Assembly (NCBI GenBank): GCA_028551475.1
Contig: CM052362.1
Coordinates: forward strand, 19,512,021-19,576,020
DNA: 64,000 nucleotides
Origin: Casuarina equisetifolia
Lineage: Eukaryota > Streptophyta > Magnoliopsida > Fagales > Casuarinaceae
Direction: 5' to 3'
Part shown: positions 13,601-35,154 of the stretch, one piece after another
Layout of the letters: each line of letters opens with the position of its first letter
Position numbering within the stretch: the first letter of the stretch is position 1
The notes under the pieces: generated by a model
What the model was told of the DNA's origin: nothing
Databases searched by the model: none
The model's input: the letters and a program-made list of their open reading frames with translations, nothing else
Program-made: the position numbers and the translations under genes

Positions 13601-16600
13601 TCATGGAAAAGATATGTTGACAACTACAGCCAGAGCCAAATATCAAGAGAACTCCAAGAAAGAGGGAGCATCTTATAATAAACAGCAAGCAAGAAAGAAC
13701 TAAATTGTAAGATAAAGTAACGAAAATTCTGAGGATCGATCCTCCTCCTCTAGATAATATAATATCACCTCAATGTTGGGGGAGAAAATAGGCATACTAA
13801 CAAAAACTGATGGGAGAGATCCTCTGCGTGCTCCACTATGTTTGAGGTCTATGAATGACCAGTGTTCAACATCAACTCAGCAGCAAAGAGATATGTCAAA
13901 TCAACCCTTGGAGACATGGTAAACAACCAGTAAAGCTGGTTCCACTTGTTTGACATCCACTAAGCAAGTGATGAAACTATAAATGCAGAATCCAAACTAA
14001 ATTTCCATAACCAGCCAACTTGCAACTCATGAGTTACCACATTCACTTCCTAAAAGTTCATAACTACTTTAACTAGCCAAAGTTCAACACAAAAAAAAGA
14101 AAGAAAAAAAGAAGAGGAATAATTCTAATTACCTCACCAAATAAAGCATTGATTTTTTTCATGTCCTTTTCAGCCAAATCTAGGAAGACCTGAGATCAAT
14201 TAAGAAGAAAATATAAAATATGAAAAAGGAAGCACAAAGAGAAATAATCTCCAACTTCCAATCAATAGGCATATGATCAAGGGCACAAGTGCTTGCAAAT
14301 GCACATAGTGACATATTTACATGAGTGCATATGCTTAGAAACGCACATCTGCAAACACAGGTTTCCTGGATAAACACACCAACACACACCACAATCAAGC
14401 AGGAAAAGGCAGGATAGAGGATGAGAGTCAGACTGAATAGGCATGACCAAGCATTTTCGCTGCATCTAGTGAATTTCAATTGACTATCTGTGAGTATATA
14501 CGTGTAGAAATATGAATATATGTTTTGTAACTATATTAAGAAAAGTAACTCCAAAAATAGAATTGCAGTGTTTGATTTCCAGCCACGTAAGAGTTTCACT
14601 GACAAGAGAGTAGTACTTAATCTCCCTTTTGTGTGAATATGCATAGGAACACATACTTGTTTGCATACGAATAGAGATGCATATTTACGTCAGTGTATAT
14701 GTACAGAGAGACATATAAGCAAGCACATGCTGTCCCACAAAAACATAGACGCACACAACAACTTCTTAACTTGATTTAGGAACTGATTCCTAAAATACAA
14801 TTCAGCCAGTGCTTAACTCCTAGCCATGTAAGAGTTTCATCCACAAGATTATTTGCATATGCCAAAACAGCTGCACCAAGTCCATGGAACAAAAGTCTTC
14901 CATAACCAAGCCACATAACTTTTTTCTATTGTGAATGCAAGAGCGAAGTATTGTATCCCACTAACCAGTTGAAGTCCCAGATTAGCAATCAAAGCTTATC
15001 CTTCCCTTTCCTTAGTCTTTGAAGCATATATTAGCATTTGGAAATTACAAGGCAAAAGAGCTACCATATGCTAGACACCAACCAGACAAACTTCAGTATT
15101 AATCATATGTAAAAGGCCAGCCACAAGTTGAACTGCCCATAAGACACAAGGACAAAAGGGAAAAGGAAAAACTACTTGTTGCCTGCGCTTCACAGGAAGC
15201 TCAGAAAGAACATCTTTTTTAAGTCTACGGATCATTACAGTTGCCTTCATCAAATTGTGCAATTCTTCATGGTTACTTGCACCTTGATATACCCCAAAAA
15301 TACCCTGAAAGACCAGTGAAAATGATGGCATTGTTCATGCCCTAGATAACAATAGAGCAGCTTAATACAGAGGCTTTTAATTCAAAGGTACTTGCCACTT
15401 ACACCCTTGCAATATCGGTTACCATATTCGTGAACATTCTTATATACATCAGGATACAATGCTTCCAGCTGTAAAAAGGAAAACAACTTGTCTGGCATGA
15501 TTACAGCATAACCTCTGACTGTGTAGTGACAAATGAAGTGACATGTAAAAGTACCTGCTTGAATAGCTCAATTGGTCGGGATAAAGCAGGAGTTCCACTA
15601 AGCAGTATTGTGTATTGAGCTTTCTGCAATCATTACGTCACAACAGAAGGAATGAGAAAAGGAGACAAAGAGAAAGCAAGAAAATATGCATCTAGCTCAT
15701 TCGATTCTCATTTTACATGATTATTGACCTGATGCAAATGCATCCAGATCCGCATCAAGACCCCCACCCCCACCAAAAAAAATAAAAAATAGAACAGAGA
15801 ACAAACTGAAACATGCTGTATACTGATTGGTTTCTATGCCATAAATTCTTGCTTCATATAAATATTGCCCAATTCATTTACAGCTTTAAATGGACGAAAA
15901 GAAAGGTTTACAAAAAAACATATTGATGTCTAAGCTGTACATTCATCTGCTACACCTGCAAACCTTTGATCTAAGGTTACTGGAGAAGAAATGTGTGGCA
16001 AGGTTGAAGATTTTTCTTATCCTAACAGTAGACCACTTTTACTGGCTCAGTAAGACAAAAGGAAAAATGTAACTGTTTAAGCATGGTTAATCAAGCAGGT
16101 GCTGGTTTAGTTTCCTTAAAGGACGTAACCAGGTCTTTTATGGTAAAGCAAGGGTCCACCAAAAGCAAATATGGTGAAAGACTATGTTGCCACCAGAGAA
16201 TATAAGTGATATACTTGGGAGATCATCACATGGTTACATTCAAATGCTCGGAGATCATTATCAAAGTTATATATTAAAGGATAAAATTACCACAGTAGGC
16301 ACATTCCCAAATAAGGGTTACGGAAACCATCCACTCACTTCTAAACCCATTGAGTTATGGTAATACATACGAACATTGGTAATATTTGCAATTGCATAGT
16401 CTACAGATAAATTGGCAGATGCAAGCATATTAGTTATCTTTATCAAGAAAGAAAGACCTTTAAAACTGGAAGGGAAGCAGTTGTTCTCTTTGCTTGAGCA
16501 TTTTTCAAAAAGTGTGACTCATCTGCAATCACAACCTGAACAAAAGAGTATATGAGGATTATTGAGACATACGCAGCAACATCATTTTTTCCTTGCAAGT

Positions 16601-19401
16601 CACAAATATATGATCAATTAGAATTATAAGCCACCCATCCATCTGAAACTCATTTCAGCCATTTTTATTTTAATTGATGTATTTTTCGACTGTCTAAGAT
16701 TCAGCATAAGGAAGTTTCCAACTATCCATGCAGCAATAGTTCCAAGGACAATGTGCTCTTTCGATTTACCTAATTTTAAAGACACAGGATAATGAGACAT
16801 AATAGGTAGAATATTGACTTAAAGGGAACACAGTAAAGAAAAAGCAATCAAATAACAGGGGCATTACCTTAAACTCTAACGCCATTAGTAGATTCTGTAG
16901 CTTAGGGACTATGTCGTAGGAGATGATGTTGAATAGGCCATCAAGATGAATGCGGTCCTTTGTATTTGATGATACTACTGTATACCCAGCTCTGTTTGAT
17001 CCACCATATTGAGAGAGAACAACCTAGAGAATAACTCAGATGCAAAACATAAAAAAATTCTGTGGAAAACAACCAACAACCAAGATCTCATAGATACAGG
17101 GTATAAGAGACAAAAATAAATAAATAAATAAATAAACGCTTAAGATTCCAACTTCAACAACCAAAGAAAAAGGAATCAGAAAATTTTAGCAAGAGAATTC
17201 AGACAACATACAAGTATATCTGACGGAGGAATATCAAGCCATTGCTGAATCATCTAACAAAGAAGAAGGAGATCAAAGGCAATTTAAGCAGAAGCATCTT
17301 CCTTATCAGAAAAATGAAGCTAACAAGACACCTACCGAAGCCCAATGCAGGCGTAAGGAAGAAGGCGTAAGAATAAGAACAGGCCATGAATCACGGATGC
17401 ACGCACTTACAGCAATAGCCTGCAGAGGCCACAAGAAGTCACTATGCATGCTTAAACCACAATGAAAATTACAAATACTTCAAGTGAGAATCAATTGCCT
17501 GTAAAGTCTTTCCCAGCCCCATTTCATCTGCTAGGAGAACTCTCCCTCCATGCTCCAATATAAACCTTAGAAACATACATAATAAAATAGCAAAACTTCA
17601 TCATGTTCCTAGGAAAAGAAAAATTAATGCATGTCGAATAATGGCAACCAAATGAGGCAAAATCTTTGTAGGCACTACATACCTTACACCATCACGCTGA
17701 AATGGCATAAGCTTAGATTCAACATGACTAGGCATCATGTCATATCGGTCTTGAAGTAAAGCACCAAGGAAGAACAAAAAGAAAAAGAAAACTATTTAGA
17801 GATAGTGAGAAAAAAGAGAAAAGGAAATCCAAAAATGTACATAAGCTATTAGTCTAGAATAGCACATATATTATCGAGTATGTGAGTGTAAAAGAAGGTT
17901 GAATTCCACATTGAGAAGATGTTATAAATAGAGGTTTCTAGTATAGCACAGTTGGATTAAACCCATACATTCTCCATGTTATAAATAAATGTTACTAATA
18001 TAGCACACTTAGAATTAAACCCATACGTTTAAACTTTTGAACTAAATTCCAACATGCTGTATTTTTAGCTCACTAGAAAACTCCAAATATTACAATAATA
18101 TCATACTGTAAAGCAACGCATTATGGGGGATGATAATGATCTCTTTCAAAGTTAAAAGGGCGATGACACACATGAAACTGACAGAGTGCCCTCTGAGTAG
18201 CGCCAAAGGTGCATAGGACAGGCAATCCTATATAGCGTATAAGTGATCCCAAAGACAGCTTAAAAGAATAAAATTCCATTCAAGCAGATGTAACAGTATG
18301 GTGATTGACTCACAATTGAGGAGGAGATTGTTTTGTGTCCAAACGTTAAAAAGGTTGAATCCCATATTGTAAAAATGTTACAAACTTAAGTAGTCAATAT
18401 ATTTTTGATTATTTTTTGGATTCAGTAGTGTGCCAATGTAACATATCATAGCCTCTCCAGAAAACTACCAAGCATGTTATTCCCCCTAGCACAATATCCA
18501 AGAGGCATGAATTCCGGGGGACACTTTAACTGCCAAAATGCATGTTACCGTGTTCGCTGGTAACAAATTTTCAATTAAACGTGATGATTGAAAAGAATAT
18601 AGCATATATCTTTAATTATTCTTTGGATTCAGTAGTGTGCCAATGTAACATATCATAGCCTCTCCAGAAAACTACCAAATATGTTATTCCCCCCTAGCGC
18701 AATATCCAATTTACATGAATCGTAGGGGACACTATAACTGCCAAAATGCATGTTACTGTGTTGGTTGGTAACAAATTTTCAATTAAATGTGATGATCAAA
18801 AAGTAAGATAGCATAAATTAAGTAATCTGAAAGGAAATCATATAATATCTGAAAATTTTTGAAGCAGATGTGATGCACCAAGAAATCTATTACACACCTA
18901 ACTGTGGAAGTAAATCTTATAGATGCACAACAATCATACCTCGAAGATCTGGAGCTGCAGTGGCAGCAGCAATAGCACGATGCACCAAGGGATCTAAGTT
19001 GTCCACCTGGGTAAAAAGTGTTTCAACAATGAAGAAAAGAAAATCCAATACGCAACCCAAAAGAATTAATTAAAATAAAAAAAAAAAAACTCAGCACTTG
19101 CAACTCCAGATGAGCGTTACAAGACACTAAAACATGAGTGAAAAACTCTCAGTAGATTCCAGATAAACCACCACAGCAGCAGGCCAACTCTACAGCACTT
19201 CAAGGGAGCACAAGTTATCACCTCAACATTGTAATCAGATATCTGATCAAGGACTTTTTCTGCCAGGGGCAAGGAAGACACCGGGAACATCCATAGCCTA
19301 TGGGTTTCACGGTTCCAGCAAAAAGTGCAGAAGAAGCAATTATAAGTCCGAAGTCGCTTATGATATAACTATAAACTTCAGGTGTGATGTGTGATGTGTG
19401 A

Positions 19402-19458
<57 letters not shown>

Positions 19459-20542
19459 TGTCTTTTGCATTCCAAGCCGCTTTGGGGATTTTGCGGAAGG
19501 CAGCTACTAATGTCTGATACAAAATAGAATATAATGCATAAGCAAAAGAAGACTCGCACGTGGTAAAAATGATCATTCGGCAGGGAGCTAAGGGCACCAC
19601 CTGGTCATACGAGAATTTTGAAGCAATGTTTCCGCTGGCATGAAGAAAAAATTTGACGGATTGTTTGGGTAGTTCCTTTTGATCTTCGAACATAGAATAC
19701 GGTAAGTCAGAAAAATTTGCCAAAATATTCATCATGAACATAAATCACATCCAAATGGTGTACCCAGTAGGCAGCTGGGTATAAAAACTAAAGGCAGGCG
19801 CAGGGATGTAGAAAAAAGTTAAACCTTTCATTATTATCAAAGAATGATCGTTTTGTCAGTGTTTTGAATTCCTTGACGGTAAACAAATCTTTTTGAATCT
19901 GAATACAAGAGAAAGTGAGGCAGTGCGCTTCCGTGAATATAAGGTATCTTCGGGCTTTTTGAAAAGTAGCAAATAATTTGGAGGAGCTGCAAGCCGAATA
20001 AACGGAAAAACCCAAGAGAAGCAAATTAACTTGAGGGAGTCGCTAACCAGTGTTCACTTTGGTTGTGACTGATGAGGGTACTACCCTGGACCCAGTAGAC
20101 AAATCTCCAACCTGAAAATCAACGCAAAATGCATACTACATATTTATATTCTTGATATTTGGACGCGAGAATAGTCAGAGATATGAAAATTGAATTGAAC
20201 CCTAGAACCTCAAAGAAAAGAACCCAGAAAAGCTTTACAAGCATCCACCAAAGCGAGACTTCAAACCTTGTTCCGAGAAGAATCCGTATTGGATTTGGAA
20301 GGCAAAGCCCGCTGGTGCTGTTCTTGTTTTTGTTGTGGTAGTGATTGGTTGTTATTGTTATTGTAAGAATACGCGAGGGAAGCAGACGAAGAAGAAGATG
20401 ATGATGATGAAGAAGAAGAAGAAGAAGAAGAAGAAGAACTGAAATTGTAGCTTTGCAGTTTAGCGATTTTCTGGAAGGCATCTCTTTCAAGTGTATCCAG
20501 TTCTTCCGCACTGAACTCCCAGTCATCATCATCCAACTCCAT
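10652..20542 (-). CDS. CHR18: SMARCAL1/CHR18-like SNF2 annealing helicase
   Basis: I assembled 24 coding exons in consistent phase (712 residues): 20542-20267, 20111-20048, 19683-19601, 19513-19458, 19297-19222, 19006-18940, 17749-17683, 17565-17499, 17419-17336, 17253-17212, 17023-16868, 16535-16458, 15623-15555, 15468-15403, 15304-15176, 14189-14133, 13439-13350, 13138-13073, 12291-12223, 12153-12052, 11918-11793, 11328-11270, 11127-11091, 10804-10652. The N-terminus has a serine run and asparagines. A HARP-like domain follows ([40 protein letters not shown]). The SNF2 ATPase shows [11 protein letters not shown] (Walker A), VIADESHF (Walker B), [37 protein letters not shown] and [11 protein letters not shown] (motif VI). 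The C-terminus after [11 protein letters not shown] is short. The family rewinds RPA-coated single strands at stalled forks in the nucleus. Zinc-finger and HNH domains of ZRANB3 are absent. It corresponds to Arabidopsis At1g48310. Confidence 0.93.
12888..12909. repeat. (GA)n microsatellite in a CHR18 intron
   Basis: A run of about 11 AG/GA dinucleotides lies in the intron between the exons at 13138-13073 and 12291-12223. Confidence 0.85.
17420..17498 (-). other. GC-AG intron in CHR18
   Basis: This 79-base intron lies between exon 8 (ending GLGKTLQ) and exon 9 (starting [12 protein letters not shown]). The donor reads CAG|GCAATT on the minus strand and the acceptor TGCAG|GCT. No GT donor keeps both the phase and the family sequence KTLQ-AIAV, so a GC donor is the simplest reading. 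Confidence 0.7.
17916..18032. repeat. Short tandem duplication, about 58-base unit, CHR18 intron
   Basis: Two adjacent diverged copies share ATGTTATAAATA, then AGTATAGCACA or TAATATAGCACA, then ATTAAACCCATAC. They lie in the large intron upstream of the exon at 17749. Confidence 0.6.
18406..18819. repeat. Tandem duplication, about 207-base unit, CHR18 intron
   Basis: Two adjacent copies (about 18406-18612 and 18613-18819) are nearly identical over long stretches. Shared landmarks are TTGGATTCAGTAGTGTGCCA, CTCTCCAGAAAACTACCAA and GTAACAAATTTTCAATTAAA. Both copies lie inside the 1.2-kb intron between CHR18 exons 6 and 7. I see no coding content. Confidence 0.85.
19402..19453. repeat. Compound (GT)n(GA)n microsatellite in a CHR18 intron
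   Basis: About ten GT units pass directly into about sixteen GA units. On the CHR18 sense strand this forms a long polypyrimidine-then-CA tract directly after the donor of exon 4, so length changes here sit very close to a splice site. Confidence 0.9.
20388..20439 (-). repeat. Serine-codon repeat in CHR18 exon 1
   Basis: A GAA/GAT trinucleotide run on the plus strand encodes about 19 consecutive serines in the N-terminal region of CHR18, before an asparagine run. Confidence 0.85.
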
Positions 20543-22409
20543 TTCTGCGCGCGCTTTCTGCTTCTCTATGCAGAGTAGTCCTAACGCTAATTTTGGTTGT
20601 TCCAGCGAGTCATTATGGGGGTAAAGTTTAATGGCCGCGGATTTGATTTTCAATTCTTCCTGTGTCTTCTTCTGTGTCGGGCCGCAGCCCAACTTTCTTG
20701 CCTTGCTTAGGGAGCCCAAAACCAGCAGACGTTTTCAGGCATGAAAAATGGCAATAACTCGGGTGCATGACCAAAGATTCATATAAAAAATGTGATACTT
20801 TCAGGTTAGGCCTTTAAACCTTACAGTATAATATCAAAATTTGGGTTGAATAATATGTTTCACTTATTAATATGATTAAATCAATTATTTTTTAATTATA
20901 ATATTTTATCATGTTTCTGATTTAATTTCTCGACAGTCCATTCTATATAATTTTATTTTAATTCTATGCATTTTGATACATCTTTAGTCAACGATATTTA
21001 GTTATTAGATAATTCTTTTCGTAAATGCACCTTTTGTAATTCAAACTTAAGACGTGAGGTTTGTCAATATACCAATTGTAAAGAACCTAATTTTTATGTC
21101 AAGTACATGATTTTTTATAATAAAATTTAGGTATAAAAATTATCTATCTAACTCTCGAATTAACTTTTTAATAGAGTCTTTTAAACCTTTTAACAGCTCT
21201 CCCGGGACCTACTTCCAAACAGCACCACCTTCCTTCTTCGTTGACAAACAATAGTACTTGTCATTCCCTTCCTCGTCTGATCCGAAATGCCCTCCCTACG
21301 GCTCTATCCCACGTGACTTGTCTGTCTCGTACCATAAATATGCATGAGGAAACTTCATGCGGTGTTCCTCAACAGTAGGCTGAATTTGTCTGATGCAAAT
21401 GGTGATACGCAGTACATACCTTGGCTTTATTTTATCCCAAGAGAAAAACAGATACTATTAAAAGAGCTGCGTCCACTGCTTCATACCTAGAAGCCAACAC
21501 GCCTTTGCTTTTCTCTACGGCCTCCTCATCCTCCTTCCTGCTCAAAGTTCTGGTAATTTTTCTTACTTGTACAAGCATCTTCAATGGAGTTGTGTAGTTT
21601 TAAGGAGTGTTTCGCTACTTAATTTGGAAAATTACAATTACAAATAATGCTGCTTATGTTGTCCTACAAAAGTTGATCTAAAGGGTTGCCCTCTGTAAGG
21701 TTCTTGGCATTTGCATTACTTTACCTACACGTCGGTTACAGCATTTTGATCAGACTTCGTTAAGACGTATTTCACAATAATGGTCATATTACATACTTCT
21801 CAATGCACAGAAGACAATTGATGTACTGATTTGTTTTGTTTAGGCTATTGGAACTTGCTTTCCAACTGCATGACTTGCAACTATCTATATCCTAATTTAC
21901 TCCAGATTACGTTAAGTTTCCTTTCCATGAGGAAGCAGCTTCAATGCGTGCTTTCTATGAACTAGTTGGCTGCACACTACGTTTCCGTAAATCCCACACG
22001 CGTACTTGAATGCTCTTGTTCTATCATTCGCTCTGTGTATATATGCATGTCTGGAAGTTGTGTTTACATGCATTTGCCTCGTGGTTCCTCTGATCCATTT
22101 TTGGGAGCCCTAATCAGTCAACATTCTTGACATTCTGGATACTTGTGGAATGCAACTCTAAGGTATTACTACCTTGTGACTTTCCAGTCTCTTTTATCAT
22201 TTTCTTGAACCGCAAAAAGAATGTAGAGAGTAGGAGTTGAACTTTACTAGTTCGTTCCTGCCTTCCGAGAAACAGAATCACGTAGAACGATATGATAGTT
22301 TTTCTCCTTTTTTTCCTTAGAACGATTCGTTTTTGCTGGCTTATTGCTGCTGCATTCTCTCAATGTTAATGAAAAAGCTGTGTTCCTCAGCACCTGTTAT
22401 TTTGTATAG
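20543..22409. other. Divergent intergenic region, CHR18 and aspartic proteinase A
   Basis: This is the shared upstream region of two divergently transcribed genes. The CHR18 frame stays open upstream of the chosen start, to an ATG at 20719. About 20830-21190 is very AT-rich. CATAAATATGC at 21333 is a possible TATA-like element. A donor-like CTGGTAATTTTT near 21550, together with TATAG directly before the proteinase ATG, suggests a leader intron of about 850 bases; this is inferred. Confidence 0.45.
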
Positions 22410-32363
<9,954 letters not shown>

Positions 32364-34110
32364 AGTTTGGGTGTTAAAGCTTACGCAGCAATCCACCGTA
32401 CATGACCAGTCAAATAGTATATACGTATCAGTTGACTCTCCATGCACTAGGACCTTTGTGTATAAGTAATTGGATGTTTATAAAGAAATGTTTCATCCGT
32501 AGTCATGAAAGCAAATTTGATGTATAGGTATTCGCTTTGCATTTTGCTTGTCTTTCTTTGTAATACTATGGCGTGAGAACCTCAACTTTTCCCTATCAAA
32601 TTTAGTGTTTCAGTTTGCAATACAATTCTGAAGTATCCCCAGAGCCTCTAAACTTGTGTTTTTCTTCAATACCACTAAATCCCAAGAACATGAAGAATTA
32701 GAACCAAAACAAGACAAAAACCTTGAATTCTTAATATATTATTTAGCATTGTAAGATTTATTGCTCACATCTTAACAATTCTCAACAAATAAAAAAAAAA
32801 TTGTCCTTGCTAAGAATTCTTTCTTACTGAAATCAGATGTCATAGGTCAATTCATAGTACGTTTTCACCAATCTTCCTCAAACCGAAATTATGGGTTGTT
32901 ATTCCACATTTATTCCGCAATCGAGAGGAATTTCACACACCAAGGTGCTGTGACTGCAGTGAACATGGAGACAAGGTCACAAATTATGGGTTGTAGAGTG
33001 AACCCATAGTCTTACTGTTTCTTGTTCTTTAATATGCCAATACTCATTTTGGCCTCTTTTGCTTTGGCTGTTATTTGCTTTTCCTTTTGTGCAAACTTTA
33101 TTTTTGACACACTTTTCTATTTTCATCCAAACCTCTCAACTTACTCTCCCCTTCCTCTCTTCTTTCTTTGTTTTAGAAATTCTAGGGTTGATTATTAAGA
33201 AAAATTGTTTTATTTGTTATTAGGTCAACCTAGTTTAGATTCTTATCTTTTGTTTCTAAATATATACCATGCTATTACCTTCTTATTTTTATAAGAGATT
33301 GATGTTGCCTTATTCTTAAACATCGGTGGTCTTTTTCTTTACCTTTTTTTTTAGATATGGTAAGAGTATACAATTTTCTTCACCACTTGATATCTCATAG
33401 AAGACTACACACTATCCTACATTAGCACCTTCATCTCTAACAATGCTTGCCCCAGCTTTTGCTTTCCATGTCATATCTAACTTTCTTTCAAACTAATGTG
33501 TTAACACACATAAGCTTACAAGATATGTTAGAGCTTAGGAAGTAAAAAAATTACATATATGCAACTCACAAGAGATCACTACTCAAGATTCTCTACTACC
33601 AACTAAGTCCTGCACACACATTCGTTAAGCCCCAAAGAAAGCTAACAATTGAGGAACTAGGTTTAAGGCCAGTGAAACCCTTCTTGAGTACCACGCCACA
33701 ATGGCATTGTAGATGCAAGCAAAATCCAACATGTTCTATGCGTCTGCTTGCTTGGAGGCAGGACTCGGCGCGCCTGTTGGGGCAATATGACCATAAACTG
33801 CAAGAGAAGCACCTGTTTAGTCGACCACGACACATGCCACAGGGCTTTGAACACTTGCCATTGGAGGACTTGGGCTTAACCCTTCATAAGTACTCAGCCC
33901 TCATAATTTCTAGAAAAGAAGATAACGAGACAAGACTATTGATTCAAAGTTGAGATGTCAGCATATGGGCTCCCCACTCATCGGTCTACATTCAGCATAG
34001 CACAGCACGTGGAACGACGGTCAAAAGAATCTCCACAGATTTCAATCTTCAGCGGCCCACCGTGTCAGTTCACCACATTTTACCACATCCAGCCAAGAAC
34101 ACTTTTTTAA
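32364..34110. other. Intergenic region, no supported gene
   Basis: This starts with the 3' UTR of proteinase copy B and continues as AT-rich sequence. Frames of 60-93 codons around 33600-33950 overlap each other on both strands and match nothing I recognise. Confidence 0.45.
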
Positions 34111-34126
34111 CAGTTTGTGAAACGGG

Positions 34127-34134
34127 TATAAGTA
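34127..34134 (+). promoter_or_regulatory. TATA box, left arm of the inverted repeat
   Basis: TATAAGTA preceded by AAACGGG, pointing into the inverted repeat. Confidence 0.5.
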
Positions 34135-34855
34135 GAGAAACTCCTCTCACCGCAGCATGTGAAGTCAGCCCACAGAGTCTCTTTTGGTGTTCTACTTTTT
34201 TGAGCCACCTTTAATTCCTTTGTCGTCCAAACCAAAGTCCTCTTCTTCTACATTCTCCAAATCATCTCCAAATATTCCCACAACGTACACATGACGACTC
34301 AAAGTCAAACAAGTGTCAGGAGTCCAAACCCATGCGTTGCAATGGAACATGAAATAAATACTTTATACAACAATGGAACTTAGAGCCTTATCCCACTAGA
34401 ACTAAAAATCAATGTTATTAGTTGTAAGTGGATTTACAAGATTAAACTTAAGTCGGATAATTATGTAAACAGATTTAAAGCGTGTTTAATGAAATCCCTT
34501 GGCCACCATTTGCTTTAACTCTCTTCAGTTCAGCCTTATAAATCTACTTAGAATTGGCAGCATTCATTATTGGGTGTAGAGGAATAGAGGTCCAAGTTTC
34601 ATTGTTGTAGAGGTGTAACATGGTTATTTGTGTTAAAGAAAGCGCGTGGTGTGAGTTTGGTCTCTGGACACTTGCTTGACTTCAAGTCGTCATTTGATGT
34701 GTACATTGTGGGATATTTAGAGATGATTTGGACGAACTAGGAGAAGAGTAACCTGGTTCAGACGGCAAAGAAAAGTAAAGGTTGCTCAGATAAGTCAGAA
34801 ACCAAAGGAGACTCTATGGGGCTCACTTTACGCGCTGCAGTGAAGGGAGTTGCTC

Positions 34856-34863
34856 TATTTATA
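34856..34863 (-). promoter_or_regulatory. TATA box, right arm of the inverted repeat
   Basis: TATAAATA preceded by AAACGGGG on the minus strand, pointing into the inverted repeat and mirroring the left-arm element. Confidence 0.55.
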
Positions 34864-35154
34864 CCCCGTTTCACGAACTGATGAGTAATGCTGGTTAACG
34901 AGAAGAAAATATTTGTATTGCAGCGGAAGAACACAAAGTTTTAGACAACAATCACAAAAGAGGGTCAACATGCACAAAACACATTACACAATCCTTATTC
35001 ATAACTTAAAGATCTCAAACACTTGTAGATGACGTTTTAACTCTTGATCGGACCATATAAGCGTAGGAATTACAATAATTATATTCTGGAAACTAAGTAG
35101 TCGTTGGAGATGACGTTGAAGGCCGAGGCTTCGGGTATTTTCTTTTCTTTGCAG

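Larger units (their letters stand above)
34111..34880. repeat. Long inverted repeat with inward-facing TATA boxes
   Basis: The left arm (about 34111-34390) and the reverse complement of the right arm (about 34580-34880) align along most of their length, separated by about 190 bases. Both arms start with CAGTT-GTGAAACGGG and a TATA box, followed by AGAGTCTC and GTGTCC/GTGTCA landmarks. The best-paired block is about 36 bases (34255-34291 against 34697-34732), with roughly three differences and one gap. No frame is conserved between the arms. It could be a fold-back element, an inverted duplication of a gene's 5' end, or a young hairpin small-RNA gene. Confidence 0.8.

Noticed and set aside
33596..33953. 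Three overlapping frames of 63-93 codons on both strands
   Set aside because: They shadow one another and no family is recognisable.
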